NCBI GenBank assembly: GCA_028821605.1
Contig: JAPPFM010000010.1
Span: 248,001-312,000 of the forward strand
DNA: 64,000 bases
Source: Candidatus Poribacteria bacterium
GTDB lineage: Bacteria; Poribacteria; WGA-4E; WGA-3G
Direction: 5' to 3'
Notes under the pieces: model-generated
Databases searched by the model: none
The model's input: only the letters and a program-made list of their open reading frames with translations
Told to the model about the DNA's origin: nothing
In this document: positions 34,190 to 43,001 of the stretch, in pieces
Layout: every line of letters starts with the position of its first letter
How positions within the stretch are numbered: the first letter of the stretch is position 1
Translations under genes and position numbers: made by a program

Positions 34190-35895
34190 GCACTTTTATC
34201 ATAGGACGCAGTTCAATAAAGATAATTGCCGAATCGCGACGGGAAGAAATCTCGGTTGGAGGTATGGAAGTGTGGAAGTGTGGTAGGCAACCGCCTTCCA
34301 TCTTTCCATCCTTCCATTCTTCTATCCTTCCAGTCTTAAAGTCCTATATAGCGTTCTTCGGATTGATAGTATTGTTCCTTGGTATCGGATGTCAAGGAAA
34401 AAATACCTCTATGGATGCGCTACGTCTGGAAATTGACACACGCAATTCGCAACCGCTCCGTCAAGCACTCTACGGTTTCAATACAAACATGATGAATGGC
34501 GATTATGGATACCTTGATACCAATTTTGTTGAACTCACAAAGGTACTTGCGCCAAAGACCTTGCGGTTTCCGGGGGGGACAGTCGGGAATTTCTATCATT
34601 GGGAACCTGGTGGCTTTTTTGAGAGTGAAATGACATCAACCCTCAATCCAAAACTTAATAGTCGAAATAAAAGAAATTACGCGAGACTCCAAAAGCTGCG
34701 AGAAGGTAAAATCGTTTTTGACGACTTTATACAGTTATGCAACACGCTGAATATTACACCTGTTGTTGTTGTAAATTTATGGACGGGCAGCCCCGAAGAG
34801 AGTGCAGCGTGGGTGAATTACGCTAAAAACAAGGGGTATCATGTTAAGCATTGGGAACTCGGCAACGAGTATTATCTGCCACACTATCTCAATAAATACC
34901 CAACCGTTGAAACCTACATCAAGGCAGCCAAGAAACATGCGGCTGCAATGAAAGCCGTTGACCCAAATATAAAAGTGTCGGTCTGTGCTTCACCAATTGC
35001 ATTCCATAAGGAGGGGTGGTTGGTAAAAAAACAACAACGGAAATGGGATGAAGGGCTTGCAGCAGACACCAGTTTTTTCGATGCTTATACCGTTCATGTC
35101 TATGCCTACAAAGCCGTTCGGAAGAAAGCAATAGAAGAGATGCGAGGCTACCTCATGGGATGGATTCACTTTGCGGTTACGGAGGCGATTGATTACTATG
35201 AAAAATTATTTCCAGATAAAGAGATGTGGATAACCGAGTGGAACATCGCCAACCCCGCAAACCGCGTCGCGAACACGCAGCTTCACGCAATGTATATAGG
35301 TGATTTTTTCCTAAAAATGTTAGCTATCCCGAATGTCACACAGGCAAACTTCCACGTCATCGCTGGTCCCGGCAAAGGGTTTCCGGCTTTTTCGCTGATA
35401 ACCCCTCGGAATCCTGATAGCACATTTTGGAAGTATGGGGGCGAACCCGAATCTGATTTCGGTAATACTATTCGACGTGCTGTCTACCCTGTTTTTCAAC
35501 TTATAGGGGAGGCATTCGCACAGGCAGATACACAGTTTGACCTCTCAGTCCAAAACTCACCTCTTCTTACGGGTGCTATCGAGTATCAAGGGAGACAGAT
35601 GCCCGGTATTCAGGCACAAGTAATCGGTGAGAAGGCGGCAAAACATCTTGTTATTCTTATCAGCAATCGTACAGGTGAACAGCATATACCACAACTTTTT
35701 GTTGATGGTAAACGCTACAAAGGCAGTGCCACTTATCGCTATGTTGCTGATGAGAGACTCAACGCCACGAATGGAGGCAATGCAGAAATGGAAGGCTCTG
35801 GCGAAATTGAGGTCCGTATCCAAGAATGGACTGGGAAATCAGCAGAACTCGTCATTCCTAAAAATAGTTTTGGAATCCTCAAAATAGCGGAATAG
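34186..35895 (+). CDS. GH51-like glycoside hydrolase lipoprotein
   Basis: Clan GH-A barrel most like alpha-L-arabinofuranosidases. Seen: FPGGTVGNFYHWEPG, WELGNEYYL with the acid/base Glu, and MWITEWNIA with the nucleophile Glu. A hydrophobic segment ending LGIGC (Cys near residue 69) is a lipobox. The preceding 45 residues are odd for a signal peptide and include a translated GGAAGTGTGG...CTTCCATCC repeat (34264-34340). The true start may therefore be internal (ATG 34264 or a later TTG), although ATG 34186 is coupled to the previous stop. It probably trims the polysaccharide made by this locus or digests related glycans. Confidence 0.7.
   Translation: MSTFIIGRSSIKIIAESRREEISVGGMEVWKCGRQPPSIFPSFHSSILPVLKSYIAFFGLIVLFLGIGCQGKNTSMDALRLEIDTRNSQPLRQALYGFNTNMMNGDYGYLDTNFVELTKVLAPKTLRFPGGTVGNFYHWEPGGFFESEMTSTLNPKLNSRNKRNYARLQKLREGKIVFDDFIQLCNTLNITPVVVVNLWTGSPEESAAWVNYAKNKGYHVKHWELGNEYYLPHYLNKYPTVETYIKAAKKHAAAMKAVDPNIKVSVCASPIAFHKEGWLVKKQQRKWDEGLAADTSFFDAYTVHVYAYKAVRKKAIEEMRGYLMGWIHFAVTEAIDYYEKLFPDKEMWITEWNIANPANRVANTQLHAMYIGDFFLKMLAIPNVTQANFHVIAGPGKGFPAFSLITPRNPDSTFWKYGGEPESDFGNTIRRAVYPVFQLIGEAFAQADTQFDLSVQNSPLLTGAIEYQGRQMPGIQAQVIGEKAAKHLVILISNRTGEQHIPQLFVDGKRYKGSATYRYVADERLNATNGGNAEMEGSGEIEVRIQEWTGKSAELVIPKNSFGILKIAE
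34261..34340. repeat. GGAAGTGTGGAAG / CTTCCATCTTTCCATCC repeat inside coding 5' end
   Basis: Left arm GGTATGGAAGTGTGGAAG, right arm of four CTTCC/TTCC units, roughly complementary. A related GGAAGGTTGGAAG...CATCCTTCCATCC copy lies at 49597-49632 in a spacer. Confidence 0.6.
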
Positions 35896-35949
35896 TCTTC
35901 AACCTTTTTGACTTTCGGCTTAATGATTTGTGGCATCAACAAATATTGT

Positions 35950-36055
35950 AATTCCCATAAGGATCTGCTGACTGCTGATGGCTGATGGCTGATGGCTGAT
36001 GGCTGAGAGCCATCTTACTGATAACTGATAACTGACAACCGATGACTATAAAAAA
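35950..36055. repeat. GCTGATGGCTGATGG / CTGATAACTGACAACC repeat
   Basis: Four tandem GGCTGAT units near 35977-36005 followed by GATAACTGATAACTGACAAC and TATAAAAAA just before ATG 36056. There is no Shine-Dalgarno. Confidence 0.7.
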
Positions 36056-37063
36056 ATGATATTTGTTGTAGGGAATAGTCGCAGTGGAACAACGATGATG
36101 GGGCGGATTTTGGGAAAACACCCAAGTGTTTACACCTTTGGTGAACTCCACTTCTTTGGTCAACTCTGTGCACCGCCGTTTTCATCAGAGACGCGTAAAG
36201 AAGAGATAGAAAACGTTGCTTCGCAGTTATATTGTATTCAACAAGAGGGGTATCGTACACATGGAAATCCACATCGTTTTCTAAACGAAGCAAGGACATT
36301 TCTTGAAGGTTTAACCACCTACCCTGAAACGCAAGCGGCACTCTTTGAGGCTTTCCTCCGCCACGGTACTGCCGAAAACGGTGGAACTATTCCTTGTGAC
36401 CAGACACCACGCAATGTCTTTTACATTGCAGATATTCTTGAGCTTTATCCGAAAGCGCGCATTATTAATATGATCCGTGATCCACGCGACGTACTTTTAT
36501 CTCAAAAGAGGAAATGGAAACGCCGGTTTCTCGGTGGGAGCGATATGCCCATGAAAGAAACCTTTCGGGATTGGATGAACTATCATCCGATAACCATTAG
36601 CCACATCTGGCGAACTGCTGTCACTGCTGCTGAGCAGTTTCTGCAGCACGAACGAGTTACCTCCGTCTATTTTGAGGAACTCCTTGCACACCCTGAAGCA
36701 ACCGTTAAACATCTCTGTGATTTTGTTGGTATCACTTACATGCATGAGATGCTCCAAATCCCACAAGTCGGGTCTTCTGTGGCAGGAGATCAACCGCAGA
36801 AGTTTGGTATAAATCCACATCGCGCACACAGTTGGCACGGTGAAACAACGCGCGGAGAACTCAGTTCAGCTGAGATTTACCTTAACCAGACAATAACCGC
36901 ACCTCTTATGAAAAAACATAATTATAGTCCTGTGTCAACACAACCGAATGTGGTAAGTTTGGTACTTCATCTATTGACATTCCCAGTGAAATTAGTCGGA
37001 GCATTCCTTTTTAATCTTGATCGCATGAAAAATATCCGCCAAACCTTAAAAAGACGTTTTTAA
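36056..37063 (+). CDS. Sulfotransferase 3
   Basis: 335 residues. The PAPS 5'-PSB loop VVGNSRSGTTMMGRIL begins within the first residues, supporting this start. 3'-PB segment: NMIRDPRDVLLSQKRKW. It belongs to the same broad Sulfotransfer family as the other three but to a different branch (SRSGTT type). The likely acceptor is a sugar of the local polysaccharide. The start follows a dispersed repeat with an A-rich leader. Confidence 0.86.
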   Translation: MIFVVGNSRSGTTMMGRILGKHPSVYTFGELHFFGQLCAPPFSSETRKEEIENVASQLYCIQQEGYRTHGNPHRFLNEARTFLEGLTTYPETQAALFEAFLRHGTAENGGTIPCDQTPRNVFYIADILELYPKARIINMIRDPRDVLLSQKRKWKRRFLGGSDMPMKETFRDWMNYHPITISHIWRTAVTAAEQFLQHERVTSVYFEELLAHPEATVKHLCDFVGITYMHEMLQIPQVGSSVAGDQPQKFGINPHRAHSWHGETTRGELSSAEIYLNQTITAPLMKKHNYSPVSTQPNVVSLVLHLLTFPVKLVGAFLFNLDRMKNIRQTLKRRF

Positions 37064-37069
37064 GAATTA

Positions 37070-37186
37070 GTCTTCAGTTGTATCAGTTATCAGTTTTCAG
37101 TGACTCGTTTATGGACATCTAAACCTTTTCACCCGCCACACGTCTGACTGAAAACCGATAGCCGATAACTGATAACCTTAAAAAAT
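37070..37186. repeat. TCAGTTATCAGTTTTCAG / CCGATAACTGATAACC repeat
   Basis: Left CAGTTATCAGTTTTCAGTG, right TGAAAACCGATAGCCGATAA, clearly inverted to one another, then CTTAAAAAAT before ATG 37187. Confidence 0.7.
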
Positions 37187-38188
37187 ATGATCGCACAAAT
37201 AGATCCACTCTACATCAGAACGCGACCGACAAAGGTACTGACGCGTCTCATGAGCTACGCCTTCTTTGAAGGACGGCCCGTAACGACAAAGGGACGTTGG
37301 ATAAATCCACTTGTTTTTTCTATTTTGAAAACTGTTGCCACGAACAACAGCAGATACAAACCCGTTGAGAAGCCTATCTTTATCTTGGGTACTGGGCGCA
37401 GCGGCACCACAATACTTGGTATTGTGCTTTCTATGCACAGAGAAGTCGGTTATCTCAACGAACCGAAAGCGATGTGGCACCTCATCCATCCATACGAAGA
37501 TGTCATTGGAAACTACAGCCAAACCGACGCTAAGTATCGCCTCACCGCAGAAGATGCGACGGACGAAATGCATCGACGCGCTTCGCAAATGTTTGGTGCC
37601 TACTTAACAGCGACCCGGTCGCAGCGTCTTGTAGATAAGTATCCGGAGCTCATCTTCAGAGTGAGTTTCGTGCGCGCCTTGTTTCCCGATGCGCGCTTTA
37701 TTTTCCTCGTCCGTAATGGATGGGATACGTGTCATTCAATTGCGACTTGGTCAGAACGGCTAGGTGTTCAGATCAATGGTGAGAAACACGACTGGTGGGG
37801 CGTGAATGATCGGAAGTGGAGACTTTTAGTTGAGCAACTCATTAGAACTGATCCTACGTTCTCTGAAATCGCTGATGAAGTTAAGCGTTTTGAGCGGCAC
37901 CTCGACAGAGCTGCCGTAGAGTGGATCCTCACTATGCAAGAGGGGATCCGTTTAAGGCAAGCCTCATCCGATTATATTCACCTCCTCCGTTTTGAGGAGT
38001 TGACACTGGAGCCGGACAAGACACTCGCTGAGTTATGCGATTTCTGTGAACTATCCACAGATAGCACGTTCCGCCAGTACGCTCGGCAAACCCTACATCC
38101 AGTACCTGCCAGACAACCTTTTGATGTTCATCCGAAAATTGCCCCCATTTTCCATGACACGATGCGGAAATTAAGGTATAATGAATAG
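37187..38188 (+). CDS. Sulfotransferase 4
   Basis: 333 residues with 5'-PSB loop LGTGRSGTTILG near residue 66 and 3'-PB segment LVRNGWDTCHSIATW. A 60-residue N-terminal extension precedes the P-loop, unlike sulfotransferase 3. The conserved Trp-rich middle (HDWWGVNDRKW) is typical of a bacterial sulfotransferase branch. The start is SD-less after a dispersed repeat. Confidence 0.85.
   Translation: MIAQIDPLYIRTRPTKVLTRLMSYAFFEGRPVTTKGRWINPLVFSILKTVATNNSRYKPVEKPIFILGTGRSGTTILGIVLSMHREVGYLNEPKAMWHLIHPYEDVIGNYSQTDAKYRLTAEDATDEMHRRASQMFGAYLTATRSQRLVDKYPELIFRVSFVRALFPDARFIFLVRNGWDTCHSIATWSERLGVQINGEKHDWWGVNDRKWRLLVEQLIRTDPTFSEIADEVKRFERHLDRAAVEWILTMQEGIRLRQASSDYIHLLRFEELTLEPDKTLAELCDFCELSTDSTFRQYARQTLHPVPARQPFDVHPKIAPIFHDTMRKLRYNE
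38154..38182 (+). promoter_or_regulatory. Putative promoter inside end of sulfotransferase 4
   Basis: ATGACA at 38154-38159, 17-base spacer, TATAAT at 38177-38182, directed at the lipoprotein and sulfatase genes downstream. Confidence 0.5.
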
Positions 38189-38250
38189 GAATTTTTTAAT
38201 ATGAGTTGACTGTTGAAAGAAGTTCATGGTTTACTTGAAAAGGAGCTAAA

Positions 38251-38808
38251 ATGAGATTACCGATACTGCTGATTGCAGTAATGCTTTGTGTATCTGTATT
38301 GTTGATCGGCTGCGATCGAGCAGCGAGGCAGCCAATCACGGGGGCTGTTACGCCGCCAGACATGGAGATTGTTGCACCTATACAGGGTTCTTTAGAAAAA
38401 GCGCAAGCGGCAATGGAAAAAGTCAATGAAAGACGGGCAGAGGCACACCGAAAAGCTGAAGAAACAGGCGATTTTTTTACCGTGTTCACTGCTTCTGAAG
38501 ACATCTTTAAAGAAGAACTCGGTTTTAGAAAAGAACTTTGGGTGGATTTGGTGGAGATATATCACCAAGAAAATCTTGAAAATACGGCGTTGTTAGAAGG
38601 ACTTGAAAATCTTCAAGCTGCTTTTGCTGAAAGATTGAAAGAAGGAACACTTGGAATGTTTTACTTTGAATACATTAGTTCCTTTGATGAGATAATCATT
38701 GAATATCTCCGCCTATCTTTTGAGTTCCCTGAAAAAAGTGAACAAGAGCTTCTTGGACTATTCAGAGAGTCTATGAAAAATCGAGAAGTGGTCATAATAT
38801 TTCCATAG
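38251..38808 (+). CDS. Small helical lipoprotein of unknown function
   Basis: 185 residues with a lipoprotein signal MRLPILLIAVMLCVSVLLIGC (split here: hydrophobic run ending LLIGC, Cys near 21). The mature part is charged and helical (SLEKAQAAMEKVNERRAEAH, ENTALLEGLENLQAAFAERL), possibly coiled coil. AAAAGGAGC lies 5-8 nt before the ATG. I do not recognise a family. It directly precedes two sulfatase genes, so an envelope role beside them is possible. Confidence 0.75.
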   Translation: MRLPILLIAVMLCVSVLLIGCDRAARQPITGAVTPPDMEIVAPIQGSLEKAQAAMEKVNERRAEAHRKAEETGDFFTVFTASEDIFKEELGFRKELWVDLVEIYHQENLENTALLEGLENLQAAFAERLKEGTLGMFYFEYISSFDEIIIEYLRLSFEFPEKSEQELLGLFRESMKNREVVIIFP

Positions 38809-38822
38809 GAATCGTTCACATA

Positions 38823-40925
38823 ATGCAAAAAGATTCAACCAATCAGAGACTGGAGCAATCCTTTACAAAACATCCCTTTACTCGGCGTGACTTCCTTTCA
38901 ACCAGTTTAAAAGTAGGAGCCGCCGCCTTCACAACCGCGCTGCTCCCTAACAGTCAAACGAATGCCAAGGGACAACACAACGTATTGTTAATTATTGTTG
39001 ATGACCTGCGACCCCTCCTTGGCTGCTATGGGCATCCGGAAATACATACACCTAATATTGACGCTTTAGCAGCGCAAGGCACTCTATTTAACCGCGCCTA
39101 TTGTCAGAATCCGCTGTGTCATCCTTCCCGCGTATCAATGCTAACCGGATTGAGACCTCAGACAACAAAGGTGTTGTTCAATTCAACGGACTTTCGTGAA
39201 AAATTACCTGATGCTGTGACGCTTCCGCAGTACTTTAAAGCATCTGGATATCACACACAATCTGTTGGTAAAATCGGACATAACGCAGCAGCACAAGATG
39301 ATGCCCATTCGTGGAGTGTCCCATCGTGGGTGCCACCGTGGATCTCCTCTGATCCTTTACTTGTTCCGGCTTGGCAAGCATTTGATGTGGAAGATAATCA
39401 TCTGCCAGATGGTAGAACTGCCCAACGGGCAACGGATGTTTTAGAGCAAATTCAACACACTCAATTTTTTCTCGCAGTCGGCTTTGAGAAACCCCATTTG
39501 CCCTTCTATGCACCCCGGAAATATTACGAACTCTACGCACAACAAGAGTTTGATCTCCCTGCAACTTCCATGCTTCCAACGGATGCGCCAGCAATTGCCA
39601 ACAACAATTTGGATGGGCTTAGACTATACAAAGATATTCCCGATGAAGGACCTTTCTCGGATACAAAGACCTTAGAGTTGATTCGAGCGTATGCGGCATC
39701 AACAAGTTACATGGACGCGCAAGTCGGGCGTGTACTCCAGCGTCTGGATACATTGGGTTTATCTCAAAATACGGTTGTCGTTTTTGTTGGGGATCACGGT
39801 TTTCATCTTGGAGAGCATGGGACTTGGCGCAAGAATACACTGTTTGAAGTTGCCCTCCATTCTCCTCTGATTATTAGCGTTCCAGGACAACAACCCAGCC
39901 GAACCGATGCACTCGCTGAACTGGTTGACATCTATCCAACGTTATGTGATGCGTGTCAGCTGCCTGTGCCTTCGCCCCCATCCTCAGGATTAGAGGGCTT
40001 GAGTCTAATGCCTGTTATTGAGGAACCCACACGTCCCTGGAAAGCCGCTGCCTTTAGTCGACTCAATAGGGGTAATACGAGTGGGCGATCCATGCGGACA
40101 ACGCAATATCGATACACTGAGTGGGGAGGGAACGCAAGACGAGGACGAGAACTTTATGACTACGAGGCTGATCCAGATGAGACGGTCAATATCGCAGATC
40201 TTCCAGAAAACGCCCAACTTGTTGCTCATCTCAGTGCACAACTTCGCGCTGGGTGGCAGGGTGCTTTGCCAGATACCCAAGAGCAAATCCCCATCCCACA
40301 AACGTTGCCGTGGGATATCAACAACGATGGGATCGTCAATATTCAAGACCTCGTCTTAGTCTCAAATAGTTTTAAGGTAGATGCGCCCGAACTCCCAAAG
40401 GTTGATGTCAATAAGGATGGTCGCGTTAACATTCTTGATTTAATTCTTGTTGCTGCACATTTCGGTGAATCCAGCAATGCAGCCGCATCACCAAACTCCA
40501 CTATCTTTTCGCCGGAATATATCAATCATATTGAAGAGTGGCTCACTGAGGCACGCTTAGTGGATGATGGGTCTGATATTTTTCGACGCGGTATTGCGAC
40601 TTTAGAGCATCTAATCAATACGGTTGTCCCTACAGAGACCATGCTTTTACCCAACTATCCCAATCCATTCAACCCCGAGACCTGGATCCCTTACGATTTG
40701 GCGCGCGATGCAGATGTTCACATCCACATCTATAATACAAAAGGCGAGTCTGTTCGTCAGTTATCACTCGGATTCCAAACCGCGGGCACCTATCGGACGC
40801 GATCGCGTGCTGCGTATTGGGATGGACGTAATTCCGCTGGTGAGCCTGTTGCGAGTGGTGTCTATTTTTATACACTTCAAGCGGGACAAGTCAGTGCTAC
40901 ACGTCGAATGGTGATTCTCAAATAG
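38823..40925 (+). CDS. Tat-exported sulfatase with dockerin and C-terminal sorting-type module, copy 1
   Basis: Type I sulfatase, iduronate-2-sulfatase-like. A twin-arginine signal (TRRDFLSTSLKVGAAAF) leads to the alkaline-phosphatase fold with IIVDDLRP metal ligands and the formylglycine motif LCHPSR (Cys near residue 99, to be oxidised to formylglycine). VGKIGH, VGFEKPHLPF and GDHGFHLGEH follow. After about residue 495 come two dockerin-like loops (DINNDGIVNIQD, DVNKDGRVNILD), then the NPFNPETWIPY module. It removes sulfate esters from polysaccharide outside the cytoplasm. Maturation needs a formylglycine-generating enzyme not found in this window. Confidence 0.9.
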   Translation: MQKDSTNQRLEQSFTKHPFTRRDFLSTSLKVGAAAFTTALLPNSQTNAKGQHNVLLIIVDDLRPLLGCYGHPEIHTPNIDALAAQGTLFNRAYCQNPLCHPSRVSMLTGLRPQTTKVLFNSTDFREKLPDAVTLPQYFKASGYHTQSVGKIGHNAAAQDDAHSWSVPSWVPPWISSDPLLVPAWQAFDVEDNHLPDGRTAQRATDVLEQIQHTQFFLAVGFEKPHLPFYAPRKYYELYAQQEFDLPATSMLPTDAPAIANNNLDGLRLYKDIPDEGPFSDTKTLELIRAYAASTSYMDAQVGRVLQRLDTLGLSQNTVVVFVGDHGFHLGEHGTWRKNTLFEVALHSPLIISVPGQQPSRTDALAELVDIYPTLCDACQLPVPSPPSSGLEGLSLMPVIEEPTRPWKAAAFSRLNRGNTSGRSMRTTQYRYTEWGGNARRGRELYDYEADPDETVNIADLPENAQLVAHLSAQLRAGWQGALPDTQEQIPIPQTLPWDINNDGIVNIQDLVLVSNSFKVDAPELPKVDVNKDGRVNILDLILVAAHFGESSNAAASPNSTIFSPEYINHIEEWLTEARLVDDGSDIFRRGIATLEHLINTVVPTETMLLPNYPNPFNPETWIPYDLARDADVHIHIYNTKGESVRQLSLGFQTAGTYRTRSRAAYWDGRNSAGEPVASGVYFYTLQAGQVSATRRMVILK

Positions 40926-40946
40926 TCTTTTCTCAGAGGGTAGTAT

Positions 40947-42986
40947 ATGGCAAAAACGACTATTGGACGATATGATTTCTCACGGCAGACCCGTCGAGAT
41001 TTTCTGTCAACAAGCCTTAAAACAGGTGCTGCTGCCTTTACAACAGGTTTGCTACCACGCCTTAATGCGAAAGCATCAGACCTGTATAATGTTTTGTTCA
41101 TTATTGTGGACGACTTACGTCCTTTATTGGGCTGCTACGGTCATTCAGAGATGCACACGCCCAACATTGATGCCTTGGCTGAACGCGGAACACTCTTCAA
41201 TCGTGCTTACTGCCAATATCCACTCTGTAATCCATCTCGCATTTCAATGATGACAGGTTTGCGACCAGAGACGACTGGTGTGTATGGTAATACCAAGGGA
41301 TGGCGTGAGGCACTGCCAGAAGTTGTGACGCTTCCGCAACATTTCAAAACTCATGGTTATCATACGCGTTCCGTTGGTAAAATTGCACACGCTGCCACGT
41401 GGGATGATGAACTCTCTTGGAGTGCCCCAATTTGGAGCCAGCGTTGGACAATTGATAAAGCAACAACCCCTTCTTGGCAAATCCTTGATGTTCCTGATGA
41501 TGAACTAAAAGATGGCAGAATTGCAAACGCAGCTATTGAAATTCTAACGCAGATTAAAGACCAGCAATTTTTCCTCGCTGTTGGGTTTCATAAACCGCAT
41601 CTTCCTTACAACGCACCTCGGAAATATTATGATTTATATGATATCGAAACCTTCACAGATGTTTCATCTGTAGTACCACACCCCCTCAATGATGTAAGAG
41701 CCTATGCAGATATTCCCGACGGGAACGCTCCGATTTCTGAAGACAAAACATTGGAGCTAATGCACGGGTACGCTGCATCGACAAGTTATATGGATGCTCA
41801 AGTCGGACGCGTTCTGGACCAACTGGAGGCACTCAGGCTGACTGAAAATACAGTTATTGCTTTCTGTGGGGACCATGGGTTTCATCTTGGAGAACATGGG
41901 ACGTGGAGAAAAAATACGCTTTTTGAGGTTGGACTCCGTTCCCCATTGATTCTGAGTGTCCCTAAACAGACACACCGTGGAGTAAAGACGGATTCTCTCG
42001 TGGAACTGGTTGATATCTATCCAACGTTATGTGATGCGTGTCAGTTGCCCATATCTTCACAATTAGAAGGCCTCAGCATGGTGCCAGTTATTGAGCAACC
42101 TAAGCGTCCATGGAAAGCTGCTGCTTTTAGTCAACTTATGAGAGGTCGCACAATGCGTACGAATCAGTACCGCTACACCGAGCGGGGAACTGGTAAAAAT
42201 CCAAGGCGAGAACTCTATGACTATCACGTGGATCCGGATGAGGCTGTTAACATAGCTTATCTTCCGAAAAATAAGGAACTTGTCGCTCATCTCAGTGAAC
42301 GACTTCACGCCGGGTGGCGGGGTGCGCTGCCGGACGTGCAGCAACAAATCCCTATCCCACAAACATTACCTTGGGATATAAACAGCGACGGTGTTATCGA
42401 TATCCGAGACCTCATCTTGGTTTCAGACAGCTTTGGCGTAGAAGTTCCTGCATATCCCAAAGTCGATGTGAACAAAGATGGGAAGGTTGACATCACTGAC
42501 CTGCTTCTGGTTGCTGCACACTTCGGTGAATCTGGCAATTCTAACGCCCCATCAGCACCCGCCGATATTAGTTCGGAACATTTTGAGTTGATAGAGCAAT
42601 GGCTCACTGAAGCACATCTTGCACATGATGGTTCTCCACTTTTTCAGCGTGGTATTGCGACTTTGGAACGTCTCATTAATGCTGTCGTACCCGTAGAAAC
42701 CGCCCTCTTGCCAAACTATCCAAATCCTTTTAACCCAGAGACCTGGATCCCTTATGATTTGGCAGAAGGCGTGGATGTCCACATCCATATTTATAACTTA
42801 AAAGGTGAATCCATTCGGGACTTATCACTCGGCTTTCAAACCGCGGGCATCTATCGAACGCGATCGCGTGCTGCGTATTGGGATGGACGTGATTCCGTTG
42901 GTGAACGTGTCGCAAGCGGTGTCTACTTTTATACACTCCATGCAGGACAAATTAAAGCCACACGCCAAATGGTGATTCTCAAATAA
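40947..42986 (+). CDS. Tat-exported sulfatase with dockerin and C-terminal sorting-type module, copy 2
   Basis: Close paralogue of the preceding gene with the same architecture: RRDFLSTSLKTGAAAF Tat signal, IIVDDLRPLL, LCNPSR with formylglycine Cys near residue 94, GDHGFHLGEHGTW, dockerin-like DINSDGVIDIRD and DVNKDGKVDITD, and C-terminal NPFNPETWIPY...GVYFYTL...ILK. The two genes are 21 bp apart. They differ near the active site (CHPSR versus CNPSR) and in mid-domain loops, so they may prefer different sulfated sugars. Tandem duplication is evident. Confidence 0.9.
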   Translation: MAKTTIGRYDFSRQTRRDFLSTSLKTGAAAFTTGLLPRLNAKASDLYNVLFIIVDDLRPLLGCYGHSEMHTPNIDALAERGTLFNRAYCQYPLCNPSRISMMTGLRPETTGVYGNTKGWREALPEVVTLPQHFKTHGYHTRSVGKIAHAATWDDELSWSAPIWSQRWTIDKATTPSWQILDVPDDELKDGRIANAAIEILTQIKDQQFFLAVGFHKPHLPYNAPRKYYDLYDIETFTDVSSVVPHPLNDVRAYADIPDGNAPISEDKTLELMHGYAASTSYMDAQVGRVLDQLEALRLTENTVIAFCGDHGFHLGEHGTWRKNTLFEVGLRSPLILSVPKQTHRGVKTDSLVELVDIYPTLCDACQLPISSQLEGLSMVPVIEQPKRPWKAAAFSQLMRGRTMRTNQYRYTERGTGKNPRRELYDYHVDPDEAVNIAYLPKNKELVAHLSERLHAGWRGALPDVQQQIPIPQTLPWDINSDGVIDIRDLILVSDSFGVEVPAYPKVDVNKDGKVDITDLLLVAAHFGESGNSNAPSAPADISSEHFELIEQWLTEAHLAHDGSPLFQRGIATLERLINAVVPVETALLPNYPNPFNPETWIPYDLAEGVDVHIHIYNLKGESIRDLSLGFQTAGIYRTRSRAAYWDGRDSVGERVASGVYFYTLHAGQIKATRQMVILK

Positions 42987-43001
42987 GATGGACCGAAGAA
43001 T

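Noticed and set aside
35970-36050. Tandem GGCTGAT units as a possible origin or iteron
   Set aside because: Only four units, with no DnaA boxes, replication genes or AT-rich unwinding region. They belong to the dispersed spacer repeat family.
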